A DNA stretch of 64,000 nucleotides from an uncultured Oceanobacter sp. (GTDB lineage Bacteria; Pseudomonadota; Gammaproteobacteria; Pseudomonadales; Oceanobacteraceae), in contig CAJXTI010000004.1 in the NCBI GenBank assembly GCA_913061185.1, positions 54,668 to 118,667 of the forward strand, read 5' to 3'. The notes beneath the pieces were generated by a model. The model had not been told where the DNA came from, searched no databases, and saw nothing but the letters and a program-made list of their open reading frames with translations. Both the position numbers and the translations under genes were made by a program. Shown here piece by piece: positions 54,905 to 63,884 of the stretch (positions within the stretch are counted from its first letter, which is position 1; the number at the start of each line of letters is the position of its first letter).

Positions 54905-55701
54905 CCAAGGTCGCAGCAATTCAGATGAACAGTCTGGCAGAACCGGAAGACAATTTTCTTCAGGCCGTGGCGTTATTGCGGCAAGCTCGGGATCAGGGGG
55001 CGGTATTGGCGCTACTGCCAGAGATGTTTCTCAGCATGGACGGTAAGCGTTATCAGGATTTGGCTCGGGATCTGAGCTGGGTAGATCGTCTCGGTGACGT
55101 GGCCCGTGATCTCGGACTTTGGCTGGTGGCCGGAGCGGTGCCACAGCCAGCCCCCGATCCGGCTGAACCCAGAGTGCGTTCGGCCTGTTTGGTGTTTGAT
55201 GATCAGGGTGAACTGGTGGCGCGTTACGACAAAGTACACCTGTTTGATGTCGCGGTAGGGGATTCCCAGGGACAGTATCGTGAGTCGGAGCGTTTTTGCC
55301 CTGGCGATGCGGTGGTGGTGGTCGATACACCCGCAGGCCGCCTTGGGCTGAGTATCTGCTATGACCTGAGGTTTGCCGAGTTATACCGGCTGCTGCGAGA
55401 GCAGGGGGCAGAATTATTGGCTGTGCCAGCAGCTTTTACCTGGAAAACCGGAGCGGCGCATTGGGAAATATTACTGCGCGCCCGTGCTATTGAGCAGCAA
55501 TGTTATCTGCTTGCTGCAGACCAGTGTGGTTGGCATGACAGCAGGCGTCAGACCTGGGGACACAGCCAGATTATTGACCCTTGGGGAACAACGCTCGCGC
55601 AACTGGAGCATGAGCCCGGTGTGGTTTGCAGTAATATTGATCTGGCCGAATTGCAGCACTTGCGGCAGAACATGCCGGTGGTTGAGCATCGGCGCTTCTG
55701 A
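54901..55701 (+). CDS. Nit-family carbon-nitrogen hydrolase (omega-amidase/deaminated-glutathione amidase type)
   Basis: A 266-residue nitrilase-superfamily amidase. The Glu-Lys-Cys triad is intact: Glu in ALLPEMFLS, Lys in YDKVHLFDV and Cys in LGLSICYDLRFAELYR. The downstream ADQCGWHDSRRQTWGHSQIIDPWG is typical of the NitR/Nit1 branch that repairs deaminated glutathione. Position after yhdP fits. Its stop abuts the convergent regulator's stop with no bases between; tldD, often next, is not here. Confidence 0.9.
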   Translation: MTKVAAIQMNSLAEPEDNFLQAVALLRQARDQGAVLALLPEMFLSMDGKRYQDLARDLSWVDRLGDVARDLGLWLVAGAVPQPAPDPAEPRVRSACLVFDDQGELVARYDKVHLFDVAVGDSQGQYRESERFCPGDAVVVVDTPAGRLGLSICYDLRFAELYRLLREQGAELLAVPAAFTWKTGAAHWEILLRARAIEQQCYLLAADQCGWHDSRRQTWGHSQIIDPWGTTLAQLEHEPGVVCSNIDLAELQHLRQNMPVVEHRRF

Positions 55702-56571
55702 TCAGGCTTCTGACTGTTGCCGATACTGACTGGGAGATAACCCGGTCTGGCGGCGAAAAAAACGGGTGAAATAGGCCGGATCCTGAAAGCCCAGCTGGTA
55801 AGCAATCGCACTGACAGGTTGAACGGTATAACTGAGGCTGCGGCAAGCTTCCAGCGTCAGACGTTCGTGAATCAGGCTCAGCGCTGTCCGGTGCAATTGC
55901 TGTTTGCACAAACTGTTCAGGTGTGGAGCGCTGATTCCCAGCTCATCGGCGTAACTGGCGGTCGTTCTCTGGCGGGCATAGTCCCGATTGATGAGACAGG
56001 TAAAGTCAGTCAGATAGCGGGTTTCTCTACACCATCCCGGTGTCTGCTTTACCGCTTGTTGATAATGCTGGCGTGCCAGTACGGTGGTAATCAGTTGGAG
56101 CCAGCTTTTTAAGGCATCGCCACGTTGTGCATCAGCAGTGGCGTGGTATTCCTCCAGTAGGCCATGCATATGGCTGGCGATTTTTTCGCAGGCGCTGGCA
56201 TCATCCACTCGCTGGGTGATACGCCAGGTAGCTGACTTGTCCAGTTGCTCCATCAGCGAGTGGCTCAGCGACAACACAAATCCCTCGACGTCTTCTGACC
56301 ACAAAAAATCGTGAATACACAGCGCTGCAATGACGATCACCGTCGGAGCTTCTGCGGTAAACGACCCACCGTCGATATTGGCTTCCCCTGAGCCACGCGT
56401 CAGGCAAAACAGTTGCGTCAGTCCCTGATGTCGATGTGGCCGAATGGTGAATTGATGCTGACGACTGCGCAGACTGAGCGTTTCGCAATGCAACAAATCC
56501 GGCGTAAAGCCACTGCTGTTATCGCCATACTGGTGGACTGTCGGAACCTGGTGGTTGTTTGTCGGTTGCAT
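55702..56571 (-). CDS. AraC-family transcriptional regulator, probably of ligAB
   Basis: A 289-residue regulator. An N-terminal cupin-like sensing region (FTIRPHRHQGLTQLF, GEANIDGG) is followed by a C-terminal double helix-turn-helix: YADELGISAPHLNSLCKQ and VSAIAYQLGFQDPAYFTRFFRRQTG, the AraC signature. The layout is that of PobR-type aromatic-acid regulators. It is divergent from ligAB with 242 bases between, so it likely controls that pair in response to an aromatic acid. Weak Shine-Dalgarno at the ATG. Confidence 0.87.
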   Translation of the reverse strand: MQPTNNHQVPTVHQYGDNSSGFTPDLLHCETLSLRSRQHQFTIRPHRHQGLTQLFCLTRGSGEANIDGGSFTAEAPTVIVIAALCIHDFLWSEDVEGFVLSLSHSLMEQLDKSATWRITQRVDDASACEKIASHMHGLLEEYHATADAQRGDALKSWLQLITTVLARQHYQQAVKQTPGWCRETRYLTDFTCLINRDYARQRTTASYADELGISAPHLNSLCKQQLHRTALSLIHERLTLEACRSLSYTVQPVSAIAYQLGFQDPAYFTRFFRRQTGLSPSQYRQQSEA

Positions 56572-56813
56572 AGGCCGTTGTGGTTACTTTTGTGGTTGCC
56601 CTGGTGGCTGCTCTGTCCCGCTTGGATACATTGGCTGCTGGCGGCTGATTGATCTGCATCAGGAAAATATCAGGCAATACCATGATCTTCGAAATGTACA
56701 AGTAAGAGTGGCTTATTTCCATGTTTTATTGCTAGGCATTGATTAAAACTGCAACCAGCTGATTCACCGGATCATCAATAATAATTCCTGGTAACGGATT
56801 GGAGGTTGCAGTA
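56572..56813. promoter_or_regulatory. Control region between the AraC regulator and ligA
   Basis: No gene. The half next to the regulator is G/T-rich; the half next to ligA is AT-rich and holds GGAGG eight bases before ligA. I could not define a clear operator pair or -35/-10 set. Confidence 0.35.
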
Positions 56814-57215
56814 ATGAACTGGCAACAACACGAATACGACGCTATTCCGGGCACTTATGTGTTCGACGGCAAACGCTCTCATTCTGGCTACAACCTGAAC
56901 CGGATGGCGTTTTCTTTTAACCAGAAAGCCAATCGGGATGAGTTTTCTGCCGATATGGACGCCTATTGCCGCAAATACCGGCTCTCTGACGAGCAGCGTG
57001 AAGCGGTACTGGCGGGTGATTTTCTCACCCTGATGCGGCTGGGGGGCAATGTCTATTACCTGGCCAAGATCGCGGTATTCCACGGTTTGACGGTGCAGGA
57101 CGCCGGAGCCGCTTTTCACGGTATCTCGACCGACGAATTCAAGCAAATGCTGCTGAATAATGCCGCAGGATTTGAAGAAAAACTGAATCAAGAAGGAGGG
57201 TTCTGGCATGGCTAA
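56814..57215 (+). CDS. ligA: Protocatechuate 4,5-dioxygenase alpha subunit (LigA type)
   Basis: A 133-residue small subunit of a type II extradiol dioxygenase. It starts MNWQQHEYDAIPGTYVFDGKR (PGTYVFDG is the LigA signature), with LNRMAFSFNQKANRDEF and GNVYYLAKIAVFHG. It closes over the active site in LigB rather than binding iron. GGAGG gives strong translation; the longer frame from 56799 would start on that site. It overlaps ligB by eight bases. Confidence 0.93.
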   Translation: MNWQQHEYDAIPGTYVFDGKRSHSGYNLNRMAFSFNQKANRDEFSADMDAYCRKYRLSDEQREAVLAGDFLTLMRLGGNVYYLAKIAVFHGLTVQDAGAAFHGISTDEFKQMLLNNAAGFEEKLNQEGGFWHG

Positions 57216-58053
57216 GATCATCGGTGGTATCACCACGTCTCATATTCCGGCGATTGGCAACGCCATGGCCAACAAACAGGAAAACGATCCCTACTGGCAG
57301 CGCTTTTTTGCCGGTTATGAACCGGTCAAACAGTGGCTGGCGGAAGTGAAGCCCGATCTGGCCATTATTGTGTATAACGATCATGGTCTGAATTTTTTCC
57401 TCAATCAAGTACCGACCTTTGCCATGGGCTGTGCCGACGAATATCGTAATGCCGATGAAGGCTGGGGTATTCCTGAAATGCCGTCGTTCAAAGGCGATGC
57501 GCCTTTTTCCTGGCATGTGGCCGAGAGCCTGATCAATCAGGGCGTGGATATGTGTACCTGTCAGGAAATGCTGGTTGACCACGGTTTTACCGTGCCGATG
57601 GCACTGATGTGGAGAGATTTACCCGAGTGGCCAGTCAAGACGCTGCCTTTTGCTGTCAACACGGTTCAGCATCCACTGACCAGTGCCAAGCGCTGTTACG
57701 AGGTTGGCAAGGCGCTACGTACGGCGGTGGAATCCTATCCCGAAGATATGAAAGTCGTGATTATCGGTACTGGCGGGTTGTCGCACCAGTTACAAGGGGA
57801 GCGTTCCGGGCTGATCGATGTTGAATACGACATCCAGTGCATGGATGCCATTGTGAATAACCCTGAATGGATGTGTAGCCAGAGCAACACCGAAATCATG
57901 GAAAAAGCCGGTACTGAAGGCATCGAAGTGATTATGTGGATGGTGATGCGGGGCGCTTTGAGCGACAAGGTCAATGTACTGCACAAGCACTATCATGCGC
58001 CGATTTCCAACACCGGAGCCGGGGTACTGTTGCTGACTAATAGCGAAGAGTAA
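57208..58053 (+). CDS. ligB: Protocatechuate 4,5-dioxygenase beta subunit (LigB type)
   Basis: A 281-residue catalytic subunit that opens an aromatic ring next to two hydroxyls using Fe(II) and O2. Iron ligands match LigB: His12 in ITTSHIPAIG, His58 in IVYNDHGLNFF and Glu in GTEGIEVIMW; the catalytic His is in GTGGLSHQLQGER. It is about 20 residues shorter than the Sphingobium enzyme, at the C-terminus. Protocatechuate is the default substrate, but gallate or related catechols are possible. No ligC, ligI, ligJ or galDEF genes adjoin, so the rest of a 4,5-cleavage path must lie elsewhere. Confidence 0.9.
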   Translation: MAKIIGGITTSHIPAIGNAMANKQENDPYWQRFFAGYEPVKQWLAEVKPDLAIIVYNDHGLNFFLNQVPTFAMGCADEYRNADEGWGIPEMPSFKGDAPFSWHVAESLINQGVDMCTCQEMLVDHGFTVPMALMWRDLPEWPVKTLPFAVNTVQHPLTSAKRCYEVGKALRTAVESYPEDMKVVIIGTGGLSHQLQGERSGLIDVEYDIQCMDAIVNNPEWMCSQSNTEIMEKAGTEGIEVIMWMVMRGALSDKVNVLHKHYHAPISNTGAGVLLLTNSEE

Positions 58054-58217
58054 TAACGAAGACTAACGGCTGTGGGGGCCTGGCAGGGCTTGTTGTCATT
58101 GCAAAAAAACTGCTGGCAACAGCCCGGAAACATGGGTTGTGAAAAGACATCTAAGTCAATTTTTTGAATCACATCGAGTTATAGAGCTGTGGCGGTGCTT
58201 AGCACCGCCGCAGATGC

Positions 58218-59708
58218 TTAACGGGATGCTTCGACGATACGTTGCATATCGGTCATGTAACCACGCAGTTCCTGGCCAACCCATTCAACCGGGTGGTTGC
58301 GGATCAGTTCATTCACTTCAATCAGGCGTGCGTTATCAACCGAGTTGGTTTTCAGGTTCAGACCTTTACCAATCACGTCGGTGCTGATATGCGGCATGAA
58401 CTTCTCGCGCAGCAGAGGCACGGCAGCGTGAGAGAACAGGTAGTTACCGTATTCGGCGGTGTCAGAAATCACCACGTTCATTTCGTACAGTTTGCGACGG
58501 GCGATGGTGTTGGCGATCAGTGGCGTTTCGTGCAGCGACTCGTAGTAAGCAGACTCTTCAACGATGCCGGATTCAACCATGGTTTCGAACGCCAGTTCAA
58601 CACCGGCCTTGATCATGGCAACCAGCATGATGCCGTGATCAAAGTATTCCTGTTCGTTGATTTCAACATCCGAAGCCGGAGCTTTTTCAAAGCCGGTTTC
58701 TGCGGTTTCTTCACGCCAGGTCAGCAGGTTTTTGTCATTGTTGGCCCAGTCTTCCATCATGGTGCGGGAGAACTCGCCAGAGATAATGTCGTCCTGGTGC
58801 TTGCGGAACAATGGACGCATCAGTTCTTTCAGGTCTTCCGCCATGTCGAAGGCTTCGATTTTGGCTGGATTGGACAGACGATCCATCATGTTGGTGATGC
58901 CACCGTACTTCAGTGCTTCGGTGGTGGTTTCCCAACCGTATTGGATCAACTTGGCGGCGTAACCTTCGTCTATGCCATCTTCAACCATTTTCTCGAAGCC
59001 CAGAACCGCACCGGTTTGCAGCATGCCGCAGAGAATGGTTTGTTCGCCCATCAGGTCGGATTTTACTTCAGCAACGAAAGACGATTCCAGACAGCCTGCG
59101 CGGTGGCCGCCAGTACCCGCTGCCCAGGCCTTGGCGATTTCCAGGCCGTCGCCATTCGGATCATTTTCAGGATGAACCGCGAGCAGTGTCGGAACACCAA
59201 AACCACGCTTGTATTCTTCACGTACTTCCGATCCTGGGCACTTTGGTGCAACCATCACAACGGTCAGGTCTTCACGGATCTGCATGCCTTCTTCAACAAT
59301 GTTGAAACCGTGGGAGTAGCCCAGGGTGGCACTTTGTTTCATTAGTGGCATAACTGTAGAGACAACGGCGGTATGCTGTTTGTCTGGCGTCAGGTTCATA
59401 ACCAGATCCGCAGAGGGAACCAGTTCTTCATAAGTGCCAACCGTGAAACCGTTGTCGGTGGCGTTTTTCCAGGATTGGCGTTTTTCCGCAATGGCTTCTG
59501 CCCGCAGGGTGTAGGAAACATCCAGGCCGGAGTCGCGCATGTTCAGACCCTGGTTCAGACCCTGGGCACCACAACCGATAATGACAATTTTCTTGCCTTT
59601 CAGGTAATCGGCTTCGGATTCGAATTCTTCACGATCCATAAAGCGACAACGGCCCAGTTGATCCAGCTTTTCACGCAGGTTCAGGGTATTGAAGTAGTTA
59701 TTGCCCAT
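58218..59708 (-). CDS. ilvC: Ketol-acid reductoisomerase, class II
   Basis: A 496-residue enzyme of valine and isoleucine synthesis that isomerises and reduces acetolactate with NADPH and Mg2+. It is the long (E. coli) class with a duplicated C-terminal domain. [20 protein letters not shown] is the NADPH loop; [16 protein letters not shown] gives the phosphate-binding arginine. The first catalytic domain has [14 protein letters not shown] (Mg-binding Asp and Glu). ATG 59708 has GAGGAAAA upstream; the ATG at 59756 lies too far. It is divergent from its regulator gene ilvY. Confidence 0.97.
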   Translation of the reverse strand: MGNNYFNTLNLREKLDQLGRCRFMDREEFESEADYLKGKKIVIIGCGAQGLNQGLNMRDSGLDVSYTLRAEAIAEKRQSWKNATDNGFTVGTYEELVPSADLVMNLTPDKQHTAVVSTVMPLMKQSATLGYSHGFNIVEEGMQIREDLTVVMVAPKCPGSEVREEYKRGFGVPTLLAVHPENDPNGDGLEIAKAWAAGTGGHRAGCLESSFVAEVKSDLMGEQTILCGMLQTGAVLGFEKMVEDGIDEGYAAKLIQYGWETTTEALKYGGITNMMDRLSNPAKIEAFDMAEDLKELMRPLFRKHQDDIISGEFSRTMMEDWANNDKNLLTWREETAETGFEKAPASDVEINEQEYFDHGIMLVAMIKAGVELAFETMVESGIVEESAYYESLHETPLIANTIARRKLYEMNVVISDTAEYGNYLFSHAAVPLLREKFMPHISTDVIGKGLNLKTNSVDNARLIEVNELIRNHPVEWVGQELRGYMTDMQRIVEASR

Positions 59709-59774
59709 GTTTGTTTTCCTCATTGCGGGGTGATACAGAATGTCGATGGGCAGCATGGTAGGGGAATGCTGGTG

Positions 59775-59820
59775 TTGCGTAAAATGCTATATTTGCGTTG
59801 TAGTGTTGCGTTTTTTGCAA
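59775..59820. promoter_or_regulatory. Probable IlvY operators between ilvC and ilvY
   Basis: Three TTGCG(T) words lie at 59775, 59793 and 59806; the last forms the dyad TTGCGTTTTTTGCAA (59806-59820). The TTGC...GCAA form resembles known IlvY operators in enteric bacteria. Confidence 0.55.
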
Positions 59821-59879
59821 TGAACGGGTGGTGATCGTTTCGATAGTGGCCAGTGATTTTTTTGATCAGGTGATTTTTT

Positions 59880-60758
59880 ATGGATTACAAAGACTTGCAG
59901 TCTTTTATCAGTCTGGCATCAATGCTTCACCTGGGGCGAGCTGCTGAGCAGTTACATATGAGTCCATCGACGCTCAGTCGTAGGCTGGCGCGAATGGAGC
60001 AGGAAGTGGGGGCGCCATTGATTAGTCGTGACAGAGCGCCGCTGTCTCTGACCACTGCTGGCGAACGCTTTCGCCAGCACGCCGAGCAAACCCTGTTCGC
60101 CTGGCAAACATTGCGACATGAGGTCAATACCGGGGTGAGTGACTTGTCCGGCCGATTGACGCTGTTTTGTTCGGTGACGGCCAGTTTTACGGTTTTGCCG
60201 GATTTGCTGTCGCGATTTCGGGAGCGTTATCCCTGCATTGACCTGAATATTCTCACCGGTGATGCCGCAGAATCGATTCCCCGTCTGAGTTCGGGGGATG
60301 CTGATATTGTCGTGGCCGCCCGTCCGGAAACTCTGGATGGCGGTTTGTCATTTCGGGCACTGACGTCCAGTCCATTGCTGTTTATTGCGCCGAGAAACGT
60401 TGCCATCATTCCCGAACTGACACAATCGGAACCCGATTGGCAAACAGTCCCCATGGTGCTGTCGACCAGTGGGCTGGCACGTTCTCGTGTTGATCAGTGG
60501 TTTGCGGCTAAATCGATACAGCCACATATATATGCGCAGGTTTCCGGCAGTGAGGCGATTGTCAGTATGGTGGCGCTGGGCGTCGGGGTGGGGGTGGTGC
60601 CAGAGCTGGTACTGCGTCATAGTCCTATGTCGTCACGGGTGAGGGTCTTGGCGGTACAGCCTGAACTGGAGTCCTTTTTGATTGGCCTGTGTTCACACGC
60701 GCATTGCTTGAACGATCCGCTGATTCAGGCACTCTGGAAGACAGCCTTTGACGGATAA
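59880..60758 (+). CDS. ilvY: IlvY, LysR-family activator of ilvC
   Basis: A 292-residue LysR regulator. The N-terminal winged helix reads LGRAAEQLHMSPSTLSRRLARMEQEVG; the effector domain spans about 92-290. Members bind acetolactate or acetohydroxybutyrate and then activate the divergent ilvC. Position opposite ilvC with 171 bases between and the TTGC words in the gap support the name. The upstream site is only moderate (TCAGGTGA). Confidence 0.92.
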   Translation: MDYKDLQSFISLASMLHLGRAAEQLHMSPSTLSRRLARMEQEVGAPLISRDRAPLSLTTAGERFRQHAEQTLFAWQTLRHEVNTGVSDLSGRLTLFCSVTASFTVLPDLLSRFRERYPCIDLNILTGDAAESIPRLSSGDADIVVAARPETLDGGLSFRALTSSPLLFIAPRNVAIIPELTQSEPDWQTVPMVLSTSGLARSRVDQWFAAKSIQPHIYAQVSGSEAIVSMVALGVGVGVVPELVLRHSPMSSRVRVLAVQPELESFLIGLCSHAHCLNDPLIQALWKTAFDG

Positions 60759-60874
60759 CGCATAATAGCGGCCGTCAGGCCGTGCTCGGAGCGGCCTTAT
60801 ACCCATAAGACGGCAGATACCTTTCGGCGGCGCACGTATTTAACAGCGCTGCCAGTGCATGATAAGGCCATTGA

Positions 60875-61675
60875 ATGAAACCAGTTCAGCAACACCCAAA
60901 TGAAGAAGAATCAGTAACCGAATGCAACAGCAAAGACGGTGATCCCCAACGCCATACTGGCTGGGCCGGCAGCAGGGGTATTTATTTGTTGCCCAATCTG
61001 TTCACGACTGCAGCACTGTTTTCCGGATTTTATGCCATCACCGCGAGTATGAATGGGCATTTTGAAAAAGCTGCTGTGGCCATTTTTATTGCCATGATTC
61101 TGGATGGACTAGACGGTCGTGTCGCGCGAATGACCAATACCCAAAGTGATTTTGGGGCTGAATACGATAGTCTGTCCGACATGGTGTCGTTTGGTATGGC
61201 ACCAGCACTGGTCGCCTTCAGTTGGGCGTTACAAGATCTGGGCAAGATCGGTTGGGTGGCAGCCTTTGTTTATGTTGCCGGAGCGGCCTTGCGTCTGGCT
61301 CGGTTTAATACGCAATTGGCAGTGGCAGACAAGAATTTTTTCACCGGACTAGCTAGCCCGTCGGCCGCTGCTGTTGTTGCCGGAACGGTGTGGATGTTTT
61401 CTGATGCCGGAGTCAGTGGTCAATCAGTGGCCTGGTTGATGGCTGTGCTGGTGCCCGTATCGGGTCTGCTGATGGTCAGTAATATTCGTTATCACAGCTT
61501 CAAGGGACTGGATCTGAAAGGTAAGGTACCTTTTGTGGCATTGCTGGCGGTGGTACTGGTGTTTGTCGTGGTGTCTATCGATCCGGCCAAGGTGCTGTTG
61601 CTGGTTTTTGTTGGTTATGCGCTGTCTGGCCCGGCATTTGAAATATGGGATCGACTGAAAAAGCGTAAGAATTAG
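60875..61675 (+). CDS. pssA: CDP-diacylglycerol-serine O-phosphatidyltransferase
   Basis: A 266-residue inner-membrane enzyme making phosphatidylserine. The CDP-alcohol phosphotransferase motif DGxxAR..8x..G...3x.D...3x.D is present as DGLDGRVARMTNTQSDFG followed by AEYDSLSDMVSFG. About eight helices begin with YLLPNLFTTAALFSGFYAI. The first 33 residues are hydrophilic. The typical ilvC-pssA neighbourhood is kept. A hairpin that also covers the msrP start follows. Confidence 0.95.
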   Translation: MKPVQQHPNEEESVTECNSKDGDPQRHTGWAGSRGIYLLPNLFTTAALFSGFYAITASMNGHFEKAAVAIFIAMILDGLDGRVARMTNTQSDFGAEYDSLSDMVSFGMAPALVAFSWALQDLGKIGWVAAFVYVAGAALRLARFNTQLAVADKNFFTGLASPSAAAVVAGTVWMFSDAGVSGQSVAWLMAVLVPVSGLLMVSNIRYHSFKGLDLKGKVPFVALLAVVLVFVVVSIDPAKVLLLVFVGYALSGPAFEIWDRLKKRKN

Positions 61676-61682
61676 CCGAACT

Positions 61683-61733
61683 CTGCGACTACCCTGTGTC
61701 AATGATTCAATTCTGTTTATCAGGGAGTCGCAG
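61683..61733 (+). promoter_or_regulatory. Thirteen-base-pair hairpin sequestering the msrP ribosome-binding site
   Basis: CTGCGACT-A-CCCTG (61683-61696) pairs with CAGGGAGTCGCAG (61721-61733): 13 perfect pairs with a single bulged A and a 24-base loop. The right arm contains AGGGAG, the Shine-Dalgarno of msrP, and ends two bases before the ATG at 61736. No T-run follows, so it is not an ordinary terminator of pssA. Confidence 0.75.
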
Positions 61734-61735
61734 TA

Positions 61736-62758
61736 ATGCTTATATTCAAACCCCGACGTAGCGATCCAAAGCCTTCGGAAATCACCCCTAAAGACACCTA
61801 TCTTAACCGTCGTTCATTTATGGGAGCGTCGATTGGTACTGCGCTGGGTGTCTCTGCAGTCGTGACGGCAGCGACGATGAGTTTGCCAGCACTGGCATTA
61901 GCAACTCGAAAAGAGCCAGCGCTGGCTGGCCCCGATTGGCTCAAGCAGCAAATCTCCAGTGCCAGGGAAACCGCCTACGGTGCGGATGACATCCCCGCAC
62001 CTTATAGTGCAATCACCAATTACAATAATTTTTATGAATTTGGTTACGACAAGGATGATCCTGCTCGATATGCCAACAAGCTGACAACAGACCCTTGGTC
62101 GGTAGAGATTGCCGGAGCTTGTGAAAACCCTGGCCGCTTGTCGCTGGAAGATCTACTTAAAGGCATTGATCTCGAAGAACGTATTTATCGATTACGCTGT
62201 GTTGAAGCCTGGTCCATGGTGATTCCCTGGATTGGCTTTCCATTGGCTGAGCTGATTAAACGCTGCAAGCCCTTGTCCAATGCCAAGTATGTTCAGTTTC
62301 AAACCCTCGAAGATCCAAAGCAATTCCCCGAACAGCGCAGTCGCTTCTCGACAATCGACTGGCCCTATCAGGAAGCCCTGCGTATGGATGAGGCCATGCA
62401 TCCGTTAACTATTTTAGCCGTGGGGCTTTATGGGGAAGTTCTGCCAAATCAGAACGGTGCGCCATTACGTCTGGTCGTGCCATGGAAATACGGCTTTAAA
62501 AGTATTAAATCGATAGTATCGCTACGCTTTAGCGAGACTCAGCCCACTACGACCTGGAGTGCCCTGGCTCCCAAAGAATACGGCTTTTATGCCAATGTGA
62601 ATCCCGATGTCGATCATCCACGCTGGAGTCAGGCTCGTGAACGCCGGCTGCCCTCCGGCCTGTTGTCTGCCAATCGTGTCGAAACCCGGATGTTCAACGG
62701 CTATGCTGACGAAGTATCCAGTTTATACAAGGATATGGATTTACACCGGTTCTATTAA
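61736..62758 (+). CDS. msrP: MsrP, periplasmic methionine sulfoxide reductase, molybdenum catalytic subunit
   Basis: A 340-residue enzyme that repairs oxidised methionine in envelope proteins. The Tat leader contains [11 protein letters not shown] (twin Arg, residues 23-24) and ends near SLPALALA. The molybdopterin-binding SUOX fold has the Mo-ligating Cys in [16 protein letters not shown] and conserved [18 protein letters not shown]. It folds with its cofactor before export. It is followed after 15 bases by its heme partner msrQ. The Shine-Dalgarno lies inside a hairpin. Confidence 0.95.
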   Translation: MLIFKPRRSDPKPSEITPKDTYLNRRSFMGASIGTALGVSAVVTAATMSLPALALATRKEPALAGPDWLKQQISSARETAYGADDIPAPYSAITNYNNFYEFGYDKDDPARYANKLTTDPWSVEIAGACENPGRLSLEDLLKGIDLEERIYRLRCVEAWSMVIPWIGFPLAELIKRCKPLSNAKYVQFQTLEDPKQFPEQRSRFSTIDWPYQEALRMDEAMHPLTILAVGLYGEVLPNQNGAPLRLVVPWKYGFKSIKSIVSLRFSETQPTTTWSALAPKEYGFYANVNPDVDHPRWSQARERRLPSGLLSANRVETRMFNGYADEVSSLYKDMDLHRFY

Positions 62759-62773
62759 GGGGGAGATAGCGTG

Positions 62774-63424
62774 ATGGCGTTATCAACAAAAGCCTGGCGT
62801 GGCTGGCTGGTGCTAACCGCAGGTTTGTTACCTTTGATCTATCTGGGGTGGCAGATTATCCGGCTACAGTCGGGGGAATGGGATGTACTGGGGCCGGAGC
62901 CGGGTAGGGCGATTGTCTTTTTTACCGGCAGTTGGGCATTTAACCTGCTGCTTGCAGGCCTTGCTATTTCGCCATTACGGCGGCTGGGGATCAAATGGCC
63001 AGCGACTCACCGTCGAATGGTTGGGCTACTGGCATTCTCGTACGCAACGTGTCACCTGTTGGCTTATGCTGCTTTTCTGCTGGAGTGGCAGTGGCGGGAA
63101 ATTGCATCAGAACTGGTGGAGCGGCCCTACCTGACACTGGGTATGTTTGCCTGGTTACTTTTATTACCGTTGGCAGTGACGTCTCACAGCTACTGGCAGC
63201 GACGACTTAAACAACGCTGGAAACAGTTGCATGCTCTGGTTTACCTGATTGCCGTACTGGCTGCGATCCATTACTTGCTGCAAATCCGATCTAACTGGTT
63301 TGAACCTGTCCTCTATACTGTGGTGGCTATGCTCTTGCTGGCTGAACGGCTGTGGAGGAAATGGTGGCGTAAGCCGTCCGTCCGAATCAGCGCTGCACAA
63401 AAACTGCACATTTCTTTAAAATGA
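62774..63424 (+). CDS. msrQ: MsrQ, heme-binding membrane subunit of MsrPQ
   Basis: A 216-residue inner-membrane protein with six helices that passes electrons from the quinone pool to MsrP. Heme-ligating His candidates are in SYATCHLLAYAAF and WKQLHALVYLIAVLAAIHYLLQ. The ferric-reductase-like LGMFAWLLLLPLAVTSHSYWQRR segment fits. GGAG precedes two in-frame starts, GTG 62771 and ATG 62774; the ATG has the better spacing. Confidence 0.92.
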   Translation: MALSTKAWRGWLVLTAGLLPLIYLGWQIIRLQSGEWDVLGPEPGRAIVFFTGSWAFNLLLAGLAISPLRRLGIKWPATHRRMVGLLAFSYATCHLLAYAAFLLEWQWREIASELVERPYLTLGMFAWLLLLPLAVTSHSYWQRRLKQRWKQLHALVYLIAVLAAIHYLLQIRSNWFEPVLYTVVAMLLLAERLWRKWWRKPSVRISAAQKLHISLK

Positions 63425-63455
63425 CTGCTAACTGTCATCAAAGTGAAAAAAACAG

Positions 63456-63483
63456 TTGACGGCAAAGTTGACGTCCCTATAAT
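63456..63483 (+). promoter_or_regulatory. rrn promoter P1
   Basis: TTGACG, a 16-base spacer and a perfect TATAAT (63478-63483), followed by the GC-rich discriminator GCGCGCC. Confidence 0.75.
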
Positions 63484-63732
63484 GCGCGCCTCCCCACTGC
63501 TGATGCAGCGGGGAACGGAACAAGCCTCATGATTTTATGATCGCTGTTTCGATCTTCAAGAGTGACGTCATATCGTTTGATCTGACAGCCTCGAAAAGAA
63601 AACGAATCAAAGGTGTTGACATGCTGATTTATCAGCGTATTATTCGCCACCTCGATTCAGGAAGTGATCAGAAAGGTGTGTTTACTTCCGGTTGTAAGTA
63701 GTTGTTTTTGAAGAAGTTTTTGAAAATAACGA

Positions 63733-63760
63733 TTGACAACAGAATCTGGCGATGTAGAAT
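63733..63760 (+). promoter_or_regulatory. rrn promoter P2
   Basis: TTGACA (63733-63738), a 16-base spacer and TAGAAT (63755-63760), followed by GCGCCAC. Confidence 0.75.
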
Positions 63761-63856
63761 GCGCCACACGATTTAGACCTCTGGTCTGGATGGTGAAAGC
63801 GGTTTGTTTTGAAGTTGAATCCTCTGGATCGTCTCAAAACGAAATAAAAAAACCGC

Positions 63857-63884
63857 TTGACAATGGGATTTGATGCTGTAATAT
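63857..63884 (+). promoter_or_regulatory. rrn promoter P3
   Basis: TTGACA (63857-63862), a 16-base spacer and TAATAT (63879-63884), followed by GCACAGC; the boxA leader starts about 30 bases on. Confidence 0.7.

Noticed and set aside
58242..59345. 367-codon open frame antisense to ilvC
   Set aside because: Shadow of ilvC; ilvC is complete and highly conserved on the other strand.
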